Shown here in pieces: positions 48,694 to 57,353 of a stretch of 64,000 bases of DNA. Location: positions 1 through 64,000 of the forward strand of contig JALOAC010000008.1 in assembly GCA_023228985.1 (NCBI GenBank). The letters run 5' to 3'. The stretch comes from Thiopseudomonas sp. Lineage in GTDB: Bacteria > Pseudomonadota > Gammaproteobacteria > Pseudomonadales > Pseudomonadaceae. A program made the translations under genes and the position numbers. The notes beneath the pieces were generated by a model, which saw only the letters and a list, made by a program, of their open reading frames with translations, was not told where the DNA came from and did no database searches. The stretch's first letter is position 1. Every line of letters begins with the position of its first letter.

Positions 48694-49607
48694 CGAGCGT
48701 AGTCGCAACGCAAATACAACAACTACTGACCGATTTATTGCACCAGCGTTTGCCGTGGCGCAACTACTGCCAGACCATGCCGGGTATGTGCGGTGTTGAT
48801 GTGTTACGCACCGACTTAGTGCACCCTCTGTTATCGGGCAATAAAGCCTTAAAATTGGCGGGTTGGTGGCAACGCTATACCAACGGTCAGTATCAAAAAA
48901 TCATCACCTTTGGCGGTCCGTACTCGAATCATGTGCATGCCACTGCTGCGTTTGCATATGCGCTGGATATTCCCTTGTTGTGTCTGATACGTGGCTATGC
49001 GCAAGTGGAGTTAACGCCAACCCTGCAAGAGTGCCGTAATTGGGGCGCACAGCTGCAGTTTTTAGATCGACGCGCCTATGCCGCACGCTATGATCTGACT
49101 TTTCAACAACAACTTGCAGAACAGCATCAAGCATTGGTAATTCCAGAGGGTGGCGCTGGCGTTGAAGGCGAGCTTGGCTGTCGCTCAGTGGCTGATTTTG
49201 CACAGCATTATGATCAGCTGTGGTTGGCGGCTGGTAGTGGCGCTACGGCTCAGGGTATTGAGCAAGGTTTGCAGCAGTTGCGCGCAACAACCAAGCTGGT
49301 TGTGGTTAATATGGTGGCTGATCAGGGCGCCTTGGCGCGGCGCTGGAAAGCAACAGCCGCACGCGCAGGTAAAGTGCGGGTACTGGATGGGGCTTTGGGT
49401 GGTTTTGCTAAACAAACGCCTGAATTAATCGCTTTAATAGAGCGTTATGACCAACTGGGTTTACCGCTCGACCCTGTGTATACCGCTAAACTTGTGCACG
49501 CCTTCGAGCAGTATCAGCTCAGCCGCTCAGCTTCAGCGTCACAAAAAATCCTCTTGTTGCATAGTGGAGGCCTACAAGGACGTGGTGACCGTCAAGCGTA
49601 CACTTAA
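48690..49607 (+). CDS. ACC deaminase / D-cysteine desulfhydrase family PLP enzyme
   Basis: Fold-type II PLP enzyme of 305 aa. The cofactor lysine is in LSGNKALKLAGWW near residue 52, and the substrate loop FGGPYSNHVHATAAFA lies near 74. PEGGAGVEGELG near 152 and AAGSGATAQGIEQ near 182 complete the PLP phosphate site. The family includes 1-aminocyclopropane-1-carboxylate deaminases and D-cysteine desulfhydrases; these cannot be separated by eye, and most proteobacterial members of this short type are thought to be desulfhydrases. It starts with a GTG overlapping the previous stop. Confidence 0.85.
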   Translation: MTSVVATQIQQLLTDLLHQRLPWRNYCQTMPGMCGVDVLRTDLVHPLLSGNKALKLAGWWQRYTNGQYQKIITFGGPYSNHVHATAAFAYALDIPLLCLIRGYAQVELTPTLQECRNWGAQLQFLDRRAYAARYDLTFQQQLAEQHQALVIPEGGAGVEGELGCRSVADFAQHYDQLWLAAGSGATAQGIEQGLQQLRATTKLVVVNMVADQGALARRWKATAARAGKVRVLDGALGGFAKQTPELIALIERYDQLGLPLDPVYTAKLVHAFEQYQLSRSASASQKILLLHSGGLQGRGDRQAYT

Positions 49608-49658
49608 GAAGCTAGCGGAGTCTTAGATTAGGCGTAAATCAGTAAGAGGTGGCAAGCC

Positions 49659-50243
49659 GTGGTTAAACTAATCCCTTTATTGCAAGAAATACGCAGCTGC
49701 CAAATATGCGCTAAGTATCTGCCTTTAGGGCCAAGACCGGTAGTGCAGGCGGGTGCGCAGGCGCGCTTGTTGATTGTTGGTCAAGCGCCCGGATTGCGCG
49801 TACATAAAACCGGTATGCCCTTTAATGATGCTAGTGGTCGGCGTTTGCGTGAGTGGCTGCAAATAAGTGAAGAGGATTTTTACGATCCAGACGGAGTAGC
49901 CATAATGCCGATGGGCTTTTGCTATCCCGGCAAGGGTAAAAGCGGTGATCTGCCGCCGCGTCCAGAGTGCGCACCGCAATGGCATCAACCCATATTGGCT
50001 GAGTTGCCGCAAATACAGCTTACTTTGTTGGTGGGTCAATACGCGCAAAAATATTATTTGCAGGATGGCTATAAAACCTTGACCGAGCGTGTGAGAAATT
50101 GGCGCGAGTTGCCAGAAAATATCCTGCCCTTGCCGCATCCTTCGCCCCGTAACCAAATTTGGCTGCATAAAAACCCATGGTTTGAGCAAGAAGTGGTCGT
50201 AGAGTTGCGACGACGAATGGGAAAGCTATTTGAGGTGAATTAA
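49659..50243 (+). CDS. Uracil-DNA glycosylase family protein with predicted 4Fe-4S cluster
   Basis: A 194-aa member of the uracil-DNA glycosylase superfamily. Motif A reads GQAPG (41-45), followed by GMPFNDASGRRLREWL, and the C-terminal motif is HPSPRN (160-165). Four cysteines, C14-x2-C17, C88 and C104, match the C-x2-C-xn-C-x14-17-C pattern that binds a 4Fe-4S cluster in family 4 enzymes. The enzyme is predicted to excise uracil or other damaged bases, but motif A has Gln where several family 4 enzymes have Glu. It is distinct from the classical Ung. It lies between the PLP enzyme and ilvE; GAGGTGG precedes the GTG start. Confidence 0.8.
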   Translation: MVKLIPLLQEIRSCQICAKYLPLGPRPVVQAGAQARLLIVGQAPGLRVHKTGMPFNDASGRRLREWLQISEEDFYDPDGVAIMPMGFCYPGKGKSGDLPPRPECAPQWHQPILAELPQIQLTLLVGQYAQKYYLQDGYKTLTERVRNWRELPENILPLPHPSPRNQIWLHKNPWFEQEVVVELRRRMGKLFEVN

Positions 50244-50294
50244 ACAATTTAGAAGATTAGTTTTGTTGCAGCTGTGTTCAAGCCTTTAACAACC

Positions 50295-50325
50295 CTGCGT
50301 GCTATCCGGAAAAGATAGCACGCAG
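50295..50325 (-). terminator. Hairpin terminator after ilvE
   Basis: CTGCGTGCTATC (50295-50306) and GATAGCACGCAG (50314-50325) form a 12-bp perfect stem with a 7-base loop, just past the ilvE stop at 50334. The T-rich tract after it on the minus strand is short (GGTTGTT). It also lies downstream of the convergent glycosylase gene and could act on both. Confidence 0.7.
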
Positions 50326-50333
50326 TAATTGAA

Positions 50334-51257
50334 TTACTTCACCAATGTGCGCCACTCAGGGTGGGCATCTGTTTTGCCGGTGACCAGATCAAAGTAAGCT
50401 GTTTGTAGCTGCTCGGTGATCGGGCCGCGGCTGCCACAGCCGATTTTACGACCGTCTACTTCGCGGATTGGCGTGACTTCAGCCGCTGTACCGGTAAAGA
50501 AGGCTTCGTCAGCGATGTACACTTCGTCACGGGTAATGCGCTTTTCTACAATAGGAATATTACGCTCACCGGCCAGCGTCAGAATGGTGTTACGGGTAAT
50601 ACCGTTTAAACAGGCGGTTACTTCTGGAGTGTAAATCACACCGTTTTTAACGATAAAGATGTTTTCGCCTGAGCCTTCAGCCACATAGCCTTCTGGGTCC
50701 AGCAGTAGGGCTTCATCAGCACCGCCAGAAATGGCTTCTTGCAGGGCCAGCATGGAGTTGACGTAAGCACCGCTGGACTTGGCGCGGGTCATGGTGATGT
50801 TGACGTGGTGACGTGTAAAGGAGCTGGTACGAATGCGAATGCCGCTTTTCAGCGCTTCTTCGCCCATGTACGCGCCCCAGTGCCATGCAGCAATAATTAC
50901 ATGCACTTTTAGGTTGTCTGCGCGAATACCCATCCCTTCAGAGCCGTAGAACGCCAGTGGACGGATATAGGCGCTATTGAGCTTGTTGTCGCGTACCGCC
51001 GCGATGGTGGCAGCGTTGATTTCGTCATGGGTGTAAGGGATGTTCATGCCCATGATGTGGGCTGATTCGAATAAGCGGTCGGTGTGTGCTTGCAGACGGA
51101 AAATCGCGGGACCTTCTGGGGTCTCATAAGCGCGCACACCTTCAAAAACGCCCATGCCATAGTGCAGGGAATGAGTGAGTACGTGGGTGGTCGCATTACG
51201 CCATTCAACCATCTCGCCGTCGTACCAAATTAGACCATCACGATCAGCCATCGACAT
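50334..51257 (-). CDS. ilvE: Branched-chain amino acid aminotransferase
   Basis: PLP fold-type IV transaminase, last step of leucine, isoleucine and valine synthesis and first of their degradation. It has 307 aa. Visible are WYDGEMVEWRNATTHVLTHSLHYGMGVFEGVRAY at ~10-45 as consecutive family motifs, the cofactor lysine in MTRAKSSGAY near residue 159, EGSGENIFIV near 195 and FFTGTAAEVTPIREVDGR near 255. AGGAG lies 8-9 bases before the ATG at 51257. It sits 48 bases downstream of glnE on the same strand, the Pseudomonas order. Confidence 0.97.
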   Translation of the reverse strand: MSMADRDGLIWYDGEMVEWRNATTHVLTHSLHYGMGVFEGVRAYETPEGPAIFRLQAHTDRLFESAHIMGMNIPYTHDEINAATIAAVRDNKLNSAYIRPLAFYGSEGMGIRADNLKVHVIIAAWHWGAYMGEEALKSGIRIRTSSFTRHHVNITMTRAKSSGAYVNSMLALQEAISGGADEALLLDPEGYVAEGSGENIFIVKNGVIYTPEVTACLNGITRNTILTLAGERNIPIVEKRITRDEVYIADEAFFTGTAAEVTPIREVDGRKIGCGSRGPITEQLQTAYFDLVTGKTDAHPEWRTLVK

Positions 51258-51305
51258 TGTTTGTAGCTCCTGAAAATAGGTAGTAAACGAACCCCTCGCC
51301 TGGGT

Positions 51306-54248
51306 TTATTGACCAGACTCTGGGTGATAATTAAGTTTTAATGCGCGCCACATACGCATAACGTTATGGCGTTCACTATGAAATTGGTCTCCACCCACCA
51401 CGCCGCGCTGTTTTTGCAAGGCGAGACGGTGTGCGGCGGCGCGGTAAGCCTTGTAGGCTTCCTGTAGCATGTGTACATCGTCCATGCTGAGCAGTTTGGC
51501 TGCGCCTAATTCATCAAGAATGCGGATGTTGTCCGTGTAGGTCACAAGCTGTGGGTATTGCCATGACCAAGCTAGCACAGCATATTGCACCATAAACTCA
51601 AGATCGACAATACCACCGGCATCCTGTTTGAGATCGAAGCTAACGTCTGCGCAAAAAGCGTTGTCGGCCAAGCCGCCCTGGGTCATTGCTGTGCCATGAT
51701 TGTTGCGCATTTTAGCACGCATTTGGCTGACTTCTTCGCGCAAGTGTACAAGTTCGCGCTGGCGCCCTAAAACCTGCAGACGTACCTGCTCAAAACGCTC
51801 CGTCAGTTGCTCGCAGCCTGTCAGTATGCGTGCACGTACCAGCGCCTGATGCTCCCAAGTCCAAGCCTCATGTTCTTGATAACGAGCAAAGGCGCTCAGT
51901 GAGTTGACCAGCAGCCCAGAATCACCGCCGGGACGCAAGCGCATATCGACTTCATACAGAGCGCCTGATGTGGTGCGGGTGGTGAGCATGGAAATAAGTT
52001 TTTGCCCAAGGCGGGTATAAAATTGTGCGCCATCCATGGGGCGTGAACCATCGGTTTCAGCCAGTGGATCGGCGTCATAGAGGAACACTAAGTCCAAGTC
52101 GGAGCCGTGACCCAGCTCGATACCGCCTAATTTGCCGTAACCGATAATCACAAAATCAAGTTCACAGGGGCTGTTGTCATGGCGCTTGGGTTGGCCGTGT
52201 TTGTGCACCATGTCTTTCCAGACCAGCTTTAGTACCTGCTCCAAGATGGCTTCGGCTAACCAGGTTAGGTAATCGCTCACTTTCATCAGTGGCAGTGTGC
52301 CGGCTATTTCGGAGGCGGCTACGCGCAAACGGTGTGCTAATTTAAAGTGACGCAGCACGTCCATTTGTTGCTCTAAATCGTCTTCAGGGATGCGCATTAA
52401 GCGTTCGCGTAACTCGGCAGCCAATTCAGGTGCCAGGGGCGGACGGTAGAGGCGACCGGCGTTGAGTAACTCATCGAGTAACGCTGGAAACAGCGCAAGT
52501 TGCGTGGCAATCCAAGGGCTAGCGGCGCACAGTTCAATCACGCGCGAGAGTGCGCCGGGGTTTTCGGTTAACAGTACTAAATAGGCGGAGCGTCGCGCCA
52601 CAGCTTCAATAAGGGGGAGTACGCGTTCGAGTACCAGATCAGGCTGCTCGTGCTCAACCGCATGGCATAAAAGTCGCGGCATAAAAGCATCTAAGCGTTC
52701 GCGACCGACACGCTGCATAGCGCGCACTTGGCTGCTGTTGCGAAGTTGCAGTAGGCGTTGCCAAACGGTACTGGCATCATTAAATCCAGCTTCGCTGAGC
52801 TGCTGCAAAATACTGCTTTCTTCAATGGATGCTTCCCAGACGGGTAGCCACTCGCCGCCAATATACTCTTCGTCTTCTGCATCCGGGTCGGCAATCACAT
52901 CGCGGAAATGCTGTTCAATGATTCGTCTTTTGTTGTGTAATTGCTGCTCAAATTCTGTCCATTCAGCAAAACCCATAATGGCCGCTAAGCGGGCGCGTTC
53001 TTCTTTGCTGCTGGGGAGTTGCTGGGTTTGTAGGTCGGCAATCGCTTGTAAGCCATGTTCAGTAAAACGTAAAAAACGATAGGCATCTTTGAGTGCGACA
53101 ACAGAGTCTGTTGGCATATAGCCCTGAATGGCTAGGGTGTCTAGGGTGACCAGTAGATGTCGTTGTTGCAGGCTTAGATCGCGGCCGCCATGAATCAGTT
53201 GGTAGGCTTGTGCAATGAATTCGACTTCGCGGATACCGCCTGAGCCGAGCTTAATGTTGTCGTCCATGTCCTTGCGGCGTACTTCTTGTTGGATGAGCTG
53301 TTTCATCGAGCGCAGCGCTTCAATGGCGGAGAAGTCTAGGTAACGGCGGTATACAAAGGGTTTGAGGATGTGCAGTAATTTGGCTCCGGCGCTTTGATCG
53401 CCCGCCACGACCCGTGCTTTGATCATGGCGTAGCGTTCCCAATCACGACCTTGGTTTTGATAGTACTGTTCAATGGCGGTGAAGCTAAATAACAAAGGGC
53501 CGCTGGAGCCGTAAGGGCGCAGGCGCATATCCACGCGAAAAACAAAGCCGTCCAGTGTAATGCTGTCGAGGGCTTTGATTAGTTTTTGCCCTAGGCGGGT
53601 GAAGAACTCTTGATTGTCTAGGTTACGTTTAGCGCCTTGGGTTTCGCCTGCTTCTGGGTAGGTGAAAATTAGGTCTACATCAGAGGAAAGGTTAAGTTCG
53701 TAAGCACCCAGTTTGCCCATGCCCAGAACCACCATGTGTTGGGGTTGTTGGCTATGGCGGCCTATGGGGGTGCCGAATAGTTGGCAATGCTGTTGATAAA
53801 GCCATTGGTAGGCGGTTTCAATGCAGCTGTCGGCTAGGGCGGACAGTTCTTGGCAGGTGCCGTCGAGGTCCGTTAAGCGGTTAAGTTCGCGCCAGATAAT
53901 CCGCAGGTACTGGCGGTTTCTGTATTTGCGCAGCTGTTCCAGAAGGCTCGCTTCATCAAGGCATTGCTGGGTGATTTCATGGAGCTGTTGTTGAAAACTA
54001 TCTGGGTTTTTGCCTTTGTCGAGTTCGCCTTGGTTAAGCTGTTCGATAAAATACGCAGGGTCGCGACAAGCTTGGTTGAGGACAAACTCACTTAACGTAA
54101 AGGTTCTGATGCATTGCTCGAAAAGGGCTTGCGGCCAGTCCGGTGGGTTGAGTTTTTGTTCTGCTAATGCAGTGTGCCAGCTTTGTTCGGCGTGTTGGCG
54201 CAGGGCGAATAATTGGCTGGGTAAATCGGTAAGGAGGTTGGGAATCAT
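51306..54248 (-). CDS. glnE: Glutamine synthetase adenylyl transferase/removase
   Basis: Bifunctional enzyme that adenylylates and deadenylylates glutamine synthetase in response to PII status. It has 980 aa with two nucleotidyltransferase domains. The deadenylylase half shows MGKLGAYELNLSSDVDLIF near residue 175, and the adenylyltransferase half YGKLGGIELGHGSDLDLVFLYD near 705, each with its D-x-D metal pair. A linker with regulatory helices lies between (~460-640). It is followed by ilvE and divergent from aceE. The long gap upstream (to 54684) holds the aceE-side repeat. Confidence 0.96.
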   Translation of the reverse strand: MIPNLLTDLPSQLFALRQHAEQSWHTALAEQKLNPPDWPQALFEQCIRTFTLSEFVLNQACRDPAYFIEQLNQGELDKGKNPDSFQQQLHEITQQCLDEASLLEQLRKYRNRQYLRIIWRELNRLTDLDGTCQELSALADSCIETAYQWLYQQHCQLFGTPIGRHSQQPQHMVVLGMGKLGAYELNLSSDVDLIFTYPEAGETQGAKRNLDNQEFFTRLGQKLIKALDSITLDGFVFRVDMRLRPYGSSGPLLFSFTAIEQYYQNQGRDWERYAMIKARVVAGDQSAGAKLLHILKPFVYRRYLDFSAIEALRSMKQLIQQEVRRKDMDDNIKLGSGGIREVEFIAQAYQLIHGGRDLSLQQRHLLVTLDTLAIQGYMPTDSVVALKDAYRFLRFTEHGLQAIADLQTQQLPSSKEERARLAAIMGFAEWTEFEQQLHNKRRIIEQHFRDVIADPDAEDEEYIGGEWLPVWEASIEESSILQQLSEAGFNDASTVWQRLLQLRNSSQVRAMQRVGRERLDAFMPRLLCHAVEHEQPDLVLERVLPLIEAVARRSAYLVLLTENPGALSRVIELCAASPWIATQLALFPALLDELLNAGRLYRPPLAPELAAELRERLMRIPEDDLEQQMDVLRHFKLAHRLRVAASEIAGTLPLMKVSDYLTWLAEAILEQVLKLVWKDMVHKHGQPKRHDNSPCELDFVIIGYGKLGGIELGHGSDLDLVFLYDADPLAETDGSRPMDGAQFYTRLGQKLISMLTTRTTSGALYEVDMRLRPGGDSGLLVNSLSAFARYQEHEAWTWEHQALVRARILTGCEQLTERFEQVRLQVLGRQRELVHLREEVSQMRAKMRNNHGTAMTQGGLADNAFCADVSFDLKQDAGGIVDLEFMVQYAVLAWSWQYPQLVTYTDNIRILDELGAAKLLSMDDVHMLQEAYKAYRAAAHRLALQKQRGVVGGDQFHSERHNVMRMWRALKLNYHPESGQ

Positions 54249-54684
54249 ACTGTGCTCAAGGTCGCTGCTTGGTGGTAAAGATACCTGAAATGAGGGGCGT
54301 TCACCATGGGTGGCAGTTGGGTTGGTGATGTTGGTTTGTATTGGCTTGAGTGGTGCAGTAACCGGCAGTTACTCCATAAAGCCGCCGCGAGTACGTCCCT
54401 GTAGGCTCTCTGTCGCCCTCCTTGGCGACAGAGGCTTTATTACGCAACCGCCGGTTACTTGTTCGGGCTGGGTTGGTGGCTTGCTGGTTTGTGGTGTTTT
54501 TTATGCAGCTGTCGTCAGAGACCGCTCAGCCTATTGTGCTAAAAGAGACTAGCAAAGAGGTGACTAATGCGTCATTATGTAGTAAAACTACAAAACGATA
54601 AAGGCTCGAATCAATACCGTACATCCATAAGATGTATAGTATGTAAAAAGCCTCTACCCTAGGCAGAAACGTTAGGAGTCCAAC
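54249..54684. other. Non-coding gap between glnE and aceE with nested palindrome
   Basis: This 436-base gap holds no supported gene. An 80-codon open frame at 54310-54552 runs across the nested inverted repeat at 54357-54459 and has no ribosome site or family look. The right part should contain the aceEF promoter: TATAGT (54635-54640) is a possible -10 with no good -35. A small inverted repeat (ACATC-CATAA-GATGT, 54621-54635) overlaps it and could be a regulator site. Shine-Dalgarno TTAGGAG sits before aceE. Confidence 0.55.
54357..54459. repeat. Nested inverted-repeat element (~103 bp)
   Basis: Three concentric inverted repeats: outer AGTAACCGGC (54357-54366) with GCCGGTTACT (54450-54459), middle ATAAAGCC (54376-54383) with GGCTTTAT (54433-54440), and inner CTCTGTCGCC (54408-54417) with GGCGACAGAG (54424-54433) around a 6-base loop. 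The whole can fold into one long stem-loop. The left arm also contains GAGTACGTCCCTGTAGGCTC, which by memory resembles palindromic repeats dispersed in gammaproteobacterial genomes. It looks like a small mobile or MITE-like repeat; the number of copies in this genome cannot be seen from here. Confidence 0.6.
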
Positions 54685-57339
54685 ATGCAAGATCTTGATC
54701 CGGTTGAAACCCAAGAATGGCTTGATGCGCTGGAGTCAGTGCAGGAAAGTGAGGGTGAAGAGCGTGTGCATTATATATTGTCCCGTCTCGGCGAGTTAGC
54801 CAACCGTGAAGGGATTCGCTTACCCCATGCGATAACTACCCCTTACCGTAATACCATTCCCGTCACCCACGAAGCCCGTATGCCGGGTGATTTGTTTATG
54901 GAGCGTCGTATTCGTTCCTTAGTACGTTGGAATGCGTTGGCGATGGTGATGCGCGCTAATATTGCTGACCCTGATTTGGGCGGACATATTGGTACGTTTG
55001 CATCCAGCGCCACCTTATATGACATAGGTTTTAACTATTTTTTCCAAGCGCCGACAGAAGAGCATGGCGGTGACTTGATCTACTTCCAAGGCCATGCGGC
55101 GCCGGGTATTTACGCGCGCGCCTTCTTGGAAGGGCGTATTAGTGAAGAGCAACTCGAGAATTTCCGTCGTGAAGTGGACGGTAAAGGGTTGCCTTCGTAT
55201 CCGCACCCTTGGCTGATGCCTGATTTTTGGCAGTTCCCAACCGTTTCTATGGGCTTGGGTCCGATTCAGGCCATTTATCAAGCGCGTTTTATGAAATACC
55301 TTGAGCACCGTGGTTTTATTCCTGCGGGCAAACAAAAAGTGTGGTGTTTCCTTGGCGATGGTGAGACCGATGAGCCAGAAGCGCTTGGTGCGATCTCGCT
55401 TGCAGGTCGTGAAAAACTGGATAACCTAATTTTTGTGATTAACTGCAACCTGCAGCGTTTGGATGGCCCGGTGCGTGGTAACGGTAAAATTATTCAGGAG
55501 CTGGAAGGTAACTTCCGTGGTGCTGACTGGAACGTACTAAAGGTGGTTTGGGGTCGCTACTGGGATCCGTTGTTTGCTAAGGATACTGATGGCGTGATGC
55601 AACGTCGCATGGACGAAGCTTTGGATGGTGATTACCAAAACTACAAAGCCAATGATGGCGCTTTTGTGCGCAAAGATTTCTTTGGCACTGATCCGCGCTT
55701 AGCGGCTTTGGTTGCTGATTTATCCGATGATGAAATTTGGAAGCTAAACCGTGGCGGCCATGACCCATTCAAGGTATATGCCGCTTACCATGCGGCAGTG
55801 AACCACTCTGGGCAGCCAACGGTTATCCTCGCTAAAACCATTAAAGGCTATGGTACAGGCAGTGGCGAGGCGCAGAATATCGCTCACAACGTCAAAAAAA
55901 TTGATGTGGAGAGTTTGCGCGGCTTTAGAGATCGCTTTGCTATTCCGGTGGATGACGATGAGTTAGAGAAACTACCCTTTTATCGTCCAGCCGATGACAG
56001 TGCGGAAATTAAATACCTGCAAAAAGCACGTACCAAACTGGGTGGCTATGTGCCCCAGCGTCGTCAGCGCAGCATGAGTATTCCCACTCCGTCACTGGAT
56101 ACATTGAAAGCTATTTTAGATGGCAGCGGCGATCGTGAAGTGTCCACCACCATGGTGTTCGTGCGCATTCTCTCGCAGCTGTTAAAAGACAAAGACCTTG
56201 GCAGCCGCATTGTGCCGATTGTGCCGGATGAGGCGCGTACCTTTGGTATGGAAGGCTTGTTCCGTCAACTAGGCATTTATTCGGCGGTGGGGCAGTTGTA
56301 CCAGCCGGTGGATAAAGGTCAGGTGATGTACTACAAGGAAGAGGTCAAGGGTCAGCTGCTGGAAGAGGGTATTACCGAAGCGGGCGCGATGTCCTCGTGG
56401 ATGGCGGCTGCGACTTCATACAGTCATCATAACCAGCCGATGCTGCCGTTCTATGCGTTTTATTCCATGTTTGGTTTCCAGCGTATTGGCGACTTGGCGT
56501 GGGCGGCGGGTGATATCCGCGCGCGCGGTTTCTTGATGGGCGGTACGGCAGGGCGCACCACCCTGAACGGTGAAGGTTTGCAGCACGAAGACGGTCACAG
56601 CCATATTTTGGCCGGCACTATTCCAAACTGTCATACCTATGACCCGGCTTACGGCTATGAAATGGCGGTGATTATCCGCGAAGGGATTCATCAGATGGTT
56701 GAGCAGCAAAAAGACTGCTTCTACTACATCACTATGATGAATGAGTCCTATCAGCAGCCGGCGATGCCGCAGCAAGACAATATTGAGCGCGATATTATTC
56801 GTGGGATGTATTTGCTGGAAGAAGATAAGCGTAAGAGCGAGCTGCATGTGCAGTTGCTGGGTAGCGGTACGATTCTACGTGAAGTGCAGGCCGCTGCTAA
56901 AATTTTGCGTGATGACTTTGGTGTCGGTGCGGATGTTTGGAGCGTGACCAGCTTTAACGAGTTACGTCGCAACGGCCTAGAAACAGAGCGCTGGAACAGG
57001 CTGCATCCGCGCGAAGAGCCGCGCTTGAGTCATATTGAGGCCTGTTTGCATGAGCGTCGTGGCCCTGTAGTGGCTTCGACTGACTACATGAAGCTCTATG
57101 CCGACCAAGTACGCCAGTGGGTGCCGCAAAACACCTATAAGGTGTTGGGTACGGACGGTTTTGGTCGCAGTGACACACGTAAAAAGCTGCGTGACTTCTT
57201 CGAAGTGGACCGCTATTGGGTCACCCTGGCTGCTCTGGAAGGTTTGGTCAAAGAAGGACAGCTGGATGTGCAGGTACTGGAAGATGCCATGACCAAATAC
57301 GGTATCGATGCTAATAAACCCAACCCACTAGACTGCTAA
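54685..57339 (+). CDS. aceE: Pyruvate dehydrogenase E1 component (homodimeric)
   Basis: Thiamine-diphosphate enzyme that decarboxylates pyruvate and acetylates the lipoyl groups of AceF. It has 884 aa, the usual homodimeric size. The ThDP motif is GDGETDEPEALGAI near residue 230 with NCN (INCNLQ) near 254. HDRF-type substrate and cofactor loops and the C-terminal domain with GADVWSVTSFNELRRNG near 750 follow. It is the first gene of aceEF (14 bases between them) and divergent from glnE. The lipoamide dehydrogenase partner is not in this window. Confidence 0.97.
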   Translation: MQDLDPVETQEWLDALESVQESEGEERVHYILSRLGELANREGIRLPHAITTPYRNTIPVTHEARMPGDLFMERRIRSLVRWNALAMVMRANIADPDLGGHIGTFASSATLYDIGFNYFFQAPTEEHGGDLIYFQGHAAPGIYARAFLEGRISEEQLENFRREVDGKGLPSYPHPWLMPDFWQFPTVSMGLGPIQAIYQARFMKYLEHRGFIPAGKQKVWCFLGDGETDEPEALGAISLAGREKLDNLIFVINCNLQRLDGPVRGNGKIIQELEGNFRGADWNVLKVVWGRYWDPLFAKDTDGVMQRRMDEALDGDYQNYKANDGAFVRKDFFGTDPRLAALVADLSDDEIWKLNRGGHDPFKVYAAYHAAVNHSGQPTVILAKTIKGYGTGSGEAQNIAHNVKKIDVESLRGFRDRFAIPVDDDELEKLPFYRPADDSAEIKYLQKARTKLGGYVPQRRQRSMSIPTPSLDTLKAILDGSGDREVSTTMVFVRILSQLLKDKDLGSRIVPIVPDEARTFGMEGLFRQLGIYSAVGQLYQPVDKGQVMYYKEEVKGQLLEEGITEAGAMSSWMAAATSYSHHNQPMLPFYAFYSMFGFQRIGDLAWAAGDIRARGFLMGGTAGRTTLNGEGLQHEDGHSHILAGTIPNCHTYDPAYGYEMAVIIREGIHQMVEQQKDCFYYITMMNESYQQPAMPQQDNIERDIIRGMYLLEEDKRKSELHVQLLGSGTILREVQAAAKILRDDFGVGADVWSVTSFNELRRNGLETERWNRLHPREEPRLSHIEACLHERRGPVVASTDYMKLYADQVRQWVPQNTYKVLGTDGFGRSDTRKKLRDFFEVDRYWVTLAALEGLVKEGQLDVQVLEDAMTKYGIDANKPNPLDC

Positions 57340-57353
57340 GGAGGACAATAGCG

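Noticed and set aside
54310..54552. 80-codon open frame between glnE and aceE
   Set aside because: It runs across the nested inverted repeat, has no ribosome site, resembles no family I know, and its composition follows the palindrome; it is most likely chance.
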